64,000 nucleotides of DNA from Malurus cyaneus samueli (taxonomy: Eukaryota > Chordata > Aves > Passeriformes > Maluridae): contig CM019214.1 of NCBI GenBank assembly GCA_009741485.1, positions 8,174,886-8,238,885 on the forward strand, written 5' to 3'. The notes under the pieces are model-generated. The model searched no databases, was not told where the DNA came from, and saw only the letters and a program-made list of their open reading frames with translations. Shown in pieces: positions 61,691 to 64,000 of the stretch (position 1 is its first letter; every line of letters starts with the position of its first letter). Made by a program: the position numbers and the translations under genes.

Positions 61691-64000
61691 AAGAATGACA
61701 CTGAAAAGACCTGACATTTCTGTTACAGACTTTCCTTGACAATTTAAGTTTCTCTACAATGCTAAATTAAAAAAAAAAAATAAAAAAATCCAGAAATTTA
61801 GTGGATCACTTCATACTCATTCACCATAAACCTCCAAGTTTATTGCAGATTAATTAATTGCAATAGTCTGTTCAAAGACATAGAAGCCCTTGATAGGAAA
61901 GTTTTGGATACTTTTAACAATGTTACTAGATAAATCTAATTAGTTCATATGCTGCAGGTAAAAACTGCATTTTTTTCTGTATAGTTAGACCTATGACTCC
62001 ACTGAAAAATAAGTTAAATCCTGTTTTAATTTGCTCTAGATACCTCTATTCACTTTTAGTCTCCAAGTGTAAAAAACCTGCACTTGATTTGTGGGGGAAA
62101 GCTTTAAAACATTAACACATTATGAAAATGTTGCAACCCTCTTACATTAAGAGCTCAAAATGATGCAAGAAGTCAGACATTCACAGACATTTTTACTACA
62201 TGAGGAGTAACTTCTCCTTGAAAAGGTGACACTTCAACACTTTCTTCTTCCAGGGAAGTTATTAATTTAGGGGTTTCACCTTAGGGCTTGAGCTCATGAG
62301 TTTTCTCACCTAAGGGTTACACTCTCACAATAAATGTAATCAGTTTGTACAGCTTTAAAAAATACTTCTGTGTAACATGGCAAGACAGTTTGCTCTCAAC
62401 TGCCATTTTATGCACATGAACATATCTGTGAAACCCTAACATTTAAATGAATATTCATGTAATGTATTCCATATAACACTGCTTGGAAAAGTATTTTAAT
62501 ATTCATCAGTTATTAATCTTGTTCTTAAAGGATATGATGTTTTAATTCCCTTACAGCAACTTTCATAAATTTAGAGTGTGCCTTACATTCTGTATCCAGC
62601 CTGTCATGCAGAGGAACAGCACTTAAAGTGACTTTGAGGATGGAAGATGGCATCACTTTGCACATGAAAATTGGAATTGATTGATGCCTTCAAAATTCGG
62701 CAATTTAAAATTAAATTATGACACTTCAATGTGTAAATACATGCTTAATATTAAATTAATTCAGAGTTTGCAAGTTAATATAGTACCTATAAGCAGGATT
62801 GGTGAAGAAGGGTCTTTTTTATTCAGGACTTGTCCTAAACTAGGTAATGACTCTATCTCCTAAGCCTTTTCCACTCAGAAAAATTTAGAAACAGAAATTA
62901 CAAAAATTATCTAAAATGCCAAATCAAAACCTTATTTTGGCACTTGGAATTATCTGTGATTAGTACAAACACAAAGCTCTGAAAAAGTGTCTGACCTTTT
63001 GTAAGGCAGAAATGCAGAACCTCTCTTTTTTAATTCTACCTTCAAATCCTTCTTTTCAAATGAACATCACCATCTTATGGTGGAAACTCAGACACCATCG
63101 GACCACAAAAGATACTCCTTTTCCCTAAACTTCTTTGAAACTGTAAGGACAAGAAAGAATTTTAACAGTACAGACAGCTTATTTCAAAGAAATGGGTGAC
63201 AAATGCTGTTGGTATCTGCCATTTCTGAGGCTCAGTCTTCCATACTATTAATACCACCATGGCAGGATGCTCTAACACCATTTTTCAGTGAGACACCTTT
63301 ACTCCATACACACTTTCTCATCTCCATCTCCCAGGTAACAGCTTCAAAAAAATCATTCAGCAGATCTGCTGTGTCTATGGGATGTGGAAGATAGAAAATA
63401 TCCCTTTACCTCAGAATGTTCTTGATGTCCTTCATAAACTCTCACTACCTAAATATAATGTTACAGTTCTCCTTTCTCCCTTGCAGTCGAGTCAATAAAA
63501 TGTAAATATGGCAAAGATGGTTGTTCACCCTCTACAGGGACTTTTTTCACTCTCCATTTGGGTTGTGTCCTACATTTATCCAGGATATGTACCTTCCATG
63601 AAATTAAGCCAAGTCTGCTGTCAGCTATCCATTGGTGACACACAGATCTGTCTGCTGGTACACACTGGGACAGAACTCAGGTTCTCATCTTATTCACATA
63701 ATAAACTCTGATGAAATAATGGAACTGTGGCATTGGAATAAACTCAGAGCACATGACAGTTTGTCATCCAAGCACTTATGACATTCATAAATATAAAGAG
63801 ATACAAGAGATAAAAATATCAACAATAGCACAAGTAATATATTTCACATTAGAATCCATTTCCCCTCACCTTTTTGAGCTCTGCAGGAAGCATGACATAT
63901 GTGAACACCAAGTATGCCAAGATTAAGAAAATTCCAAATGCTGAACAGAAATTCAGCACATTTTAGCAACACAAGAGTCAAAAACTCACTGTTTAGGAAT

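Larger units (their letters stand above)
55275..64000 (-). other. Upstream intron of the CFAP47-like gene (incomplete)
   Basis: The exon at 55177-55274 starts mid-codon, so an upstream exon must exist that ends with a single codon base. I found no convincing one here; a 71-nt candidate at 63870-63940 is discussed in the findings. The region contains two CR1 tails, two A-rich runs, a tandem duplication and a 15-N gap. The rest is AT-rich sequence without recognisable features. Confidence 0.6.

Overview
The window looks like a piece of bird chromosome, most likely from a songbird or a close relative. The sequence is AT-rich and almost entirely non-coding. Its recognisable repeats are truncated CR1 LINE 3' ends with the avian ATTCTGTG-type tail, plus two solo retroviral LTRs resembling known bird ERV families. 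There is no bacterial-style gene density, and most open reading frames are short chance products.

I can support one protein-coding gene. It lies on the minus strand and appears as seven internal exons at 55177-55274, 36714-36889, 34320-34427, 30887-30998, 23746-23850, 22032-22188 and 16439-16534, in transcription order. Each has a usable acceptor and donor, and all six junctions keep one open frame with matching phases, giving about 284 codons. The peptide has the repeated 'PLSNPTNE / ITNPTDKS / FENPTSEN' pattern of ASH/MSP-type beta-sandwich domains in axonemal proteins. From family knowledge I identify it as CFAP47, a large sperm-flagellum and ciliary protein, towards its C-terminal part. 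This is recall, not a database search. Both ends of the gene lie outside the window.

Layout: 1-16438 is downstream intron, with an ERV2/ERVK-like solo LTR (11696-12104, 6-bp target duplication) and an ERVL-like solo LTR (14621-15188, 5-bp duplication). The span 16439-36889 carries six of the seven exons. Its introns hold an old CR1 reverse-transcriptase fragment, a CR1 3' end, and a 96-bp tandem duplication split by an ambiguous base beside an exon. The span 36890-55176 is one 18.3-kb intron with two CR1 copies. The span 55275-64000 is upstream intron with short CR1 tails and a 15-N assembly gap next to another tandem duplication.

I found no tRNA, rRNA, CRISPR array, promoter or second gene that I can support. 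I see nothing that amounts to a new biological system. The points most worth checking are the exon chain, the two dated-by-duplication LTR insertions and the two duplication/gap sites that may be assembly errors.
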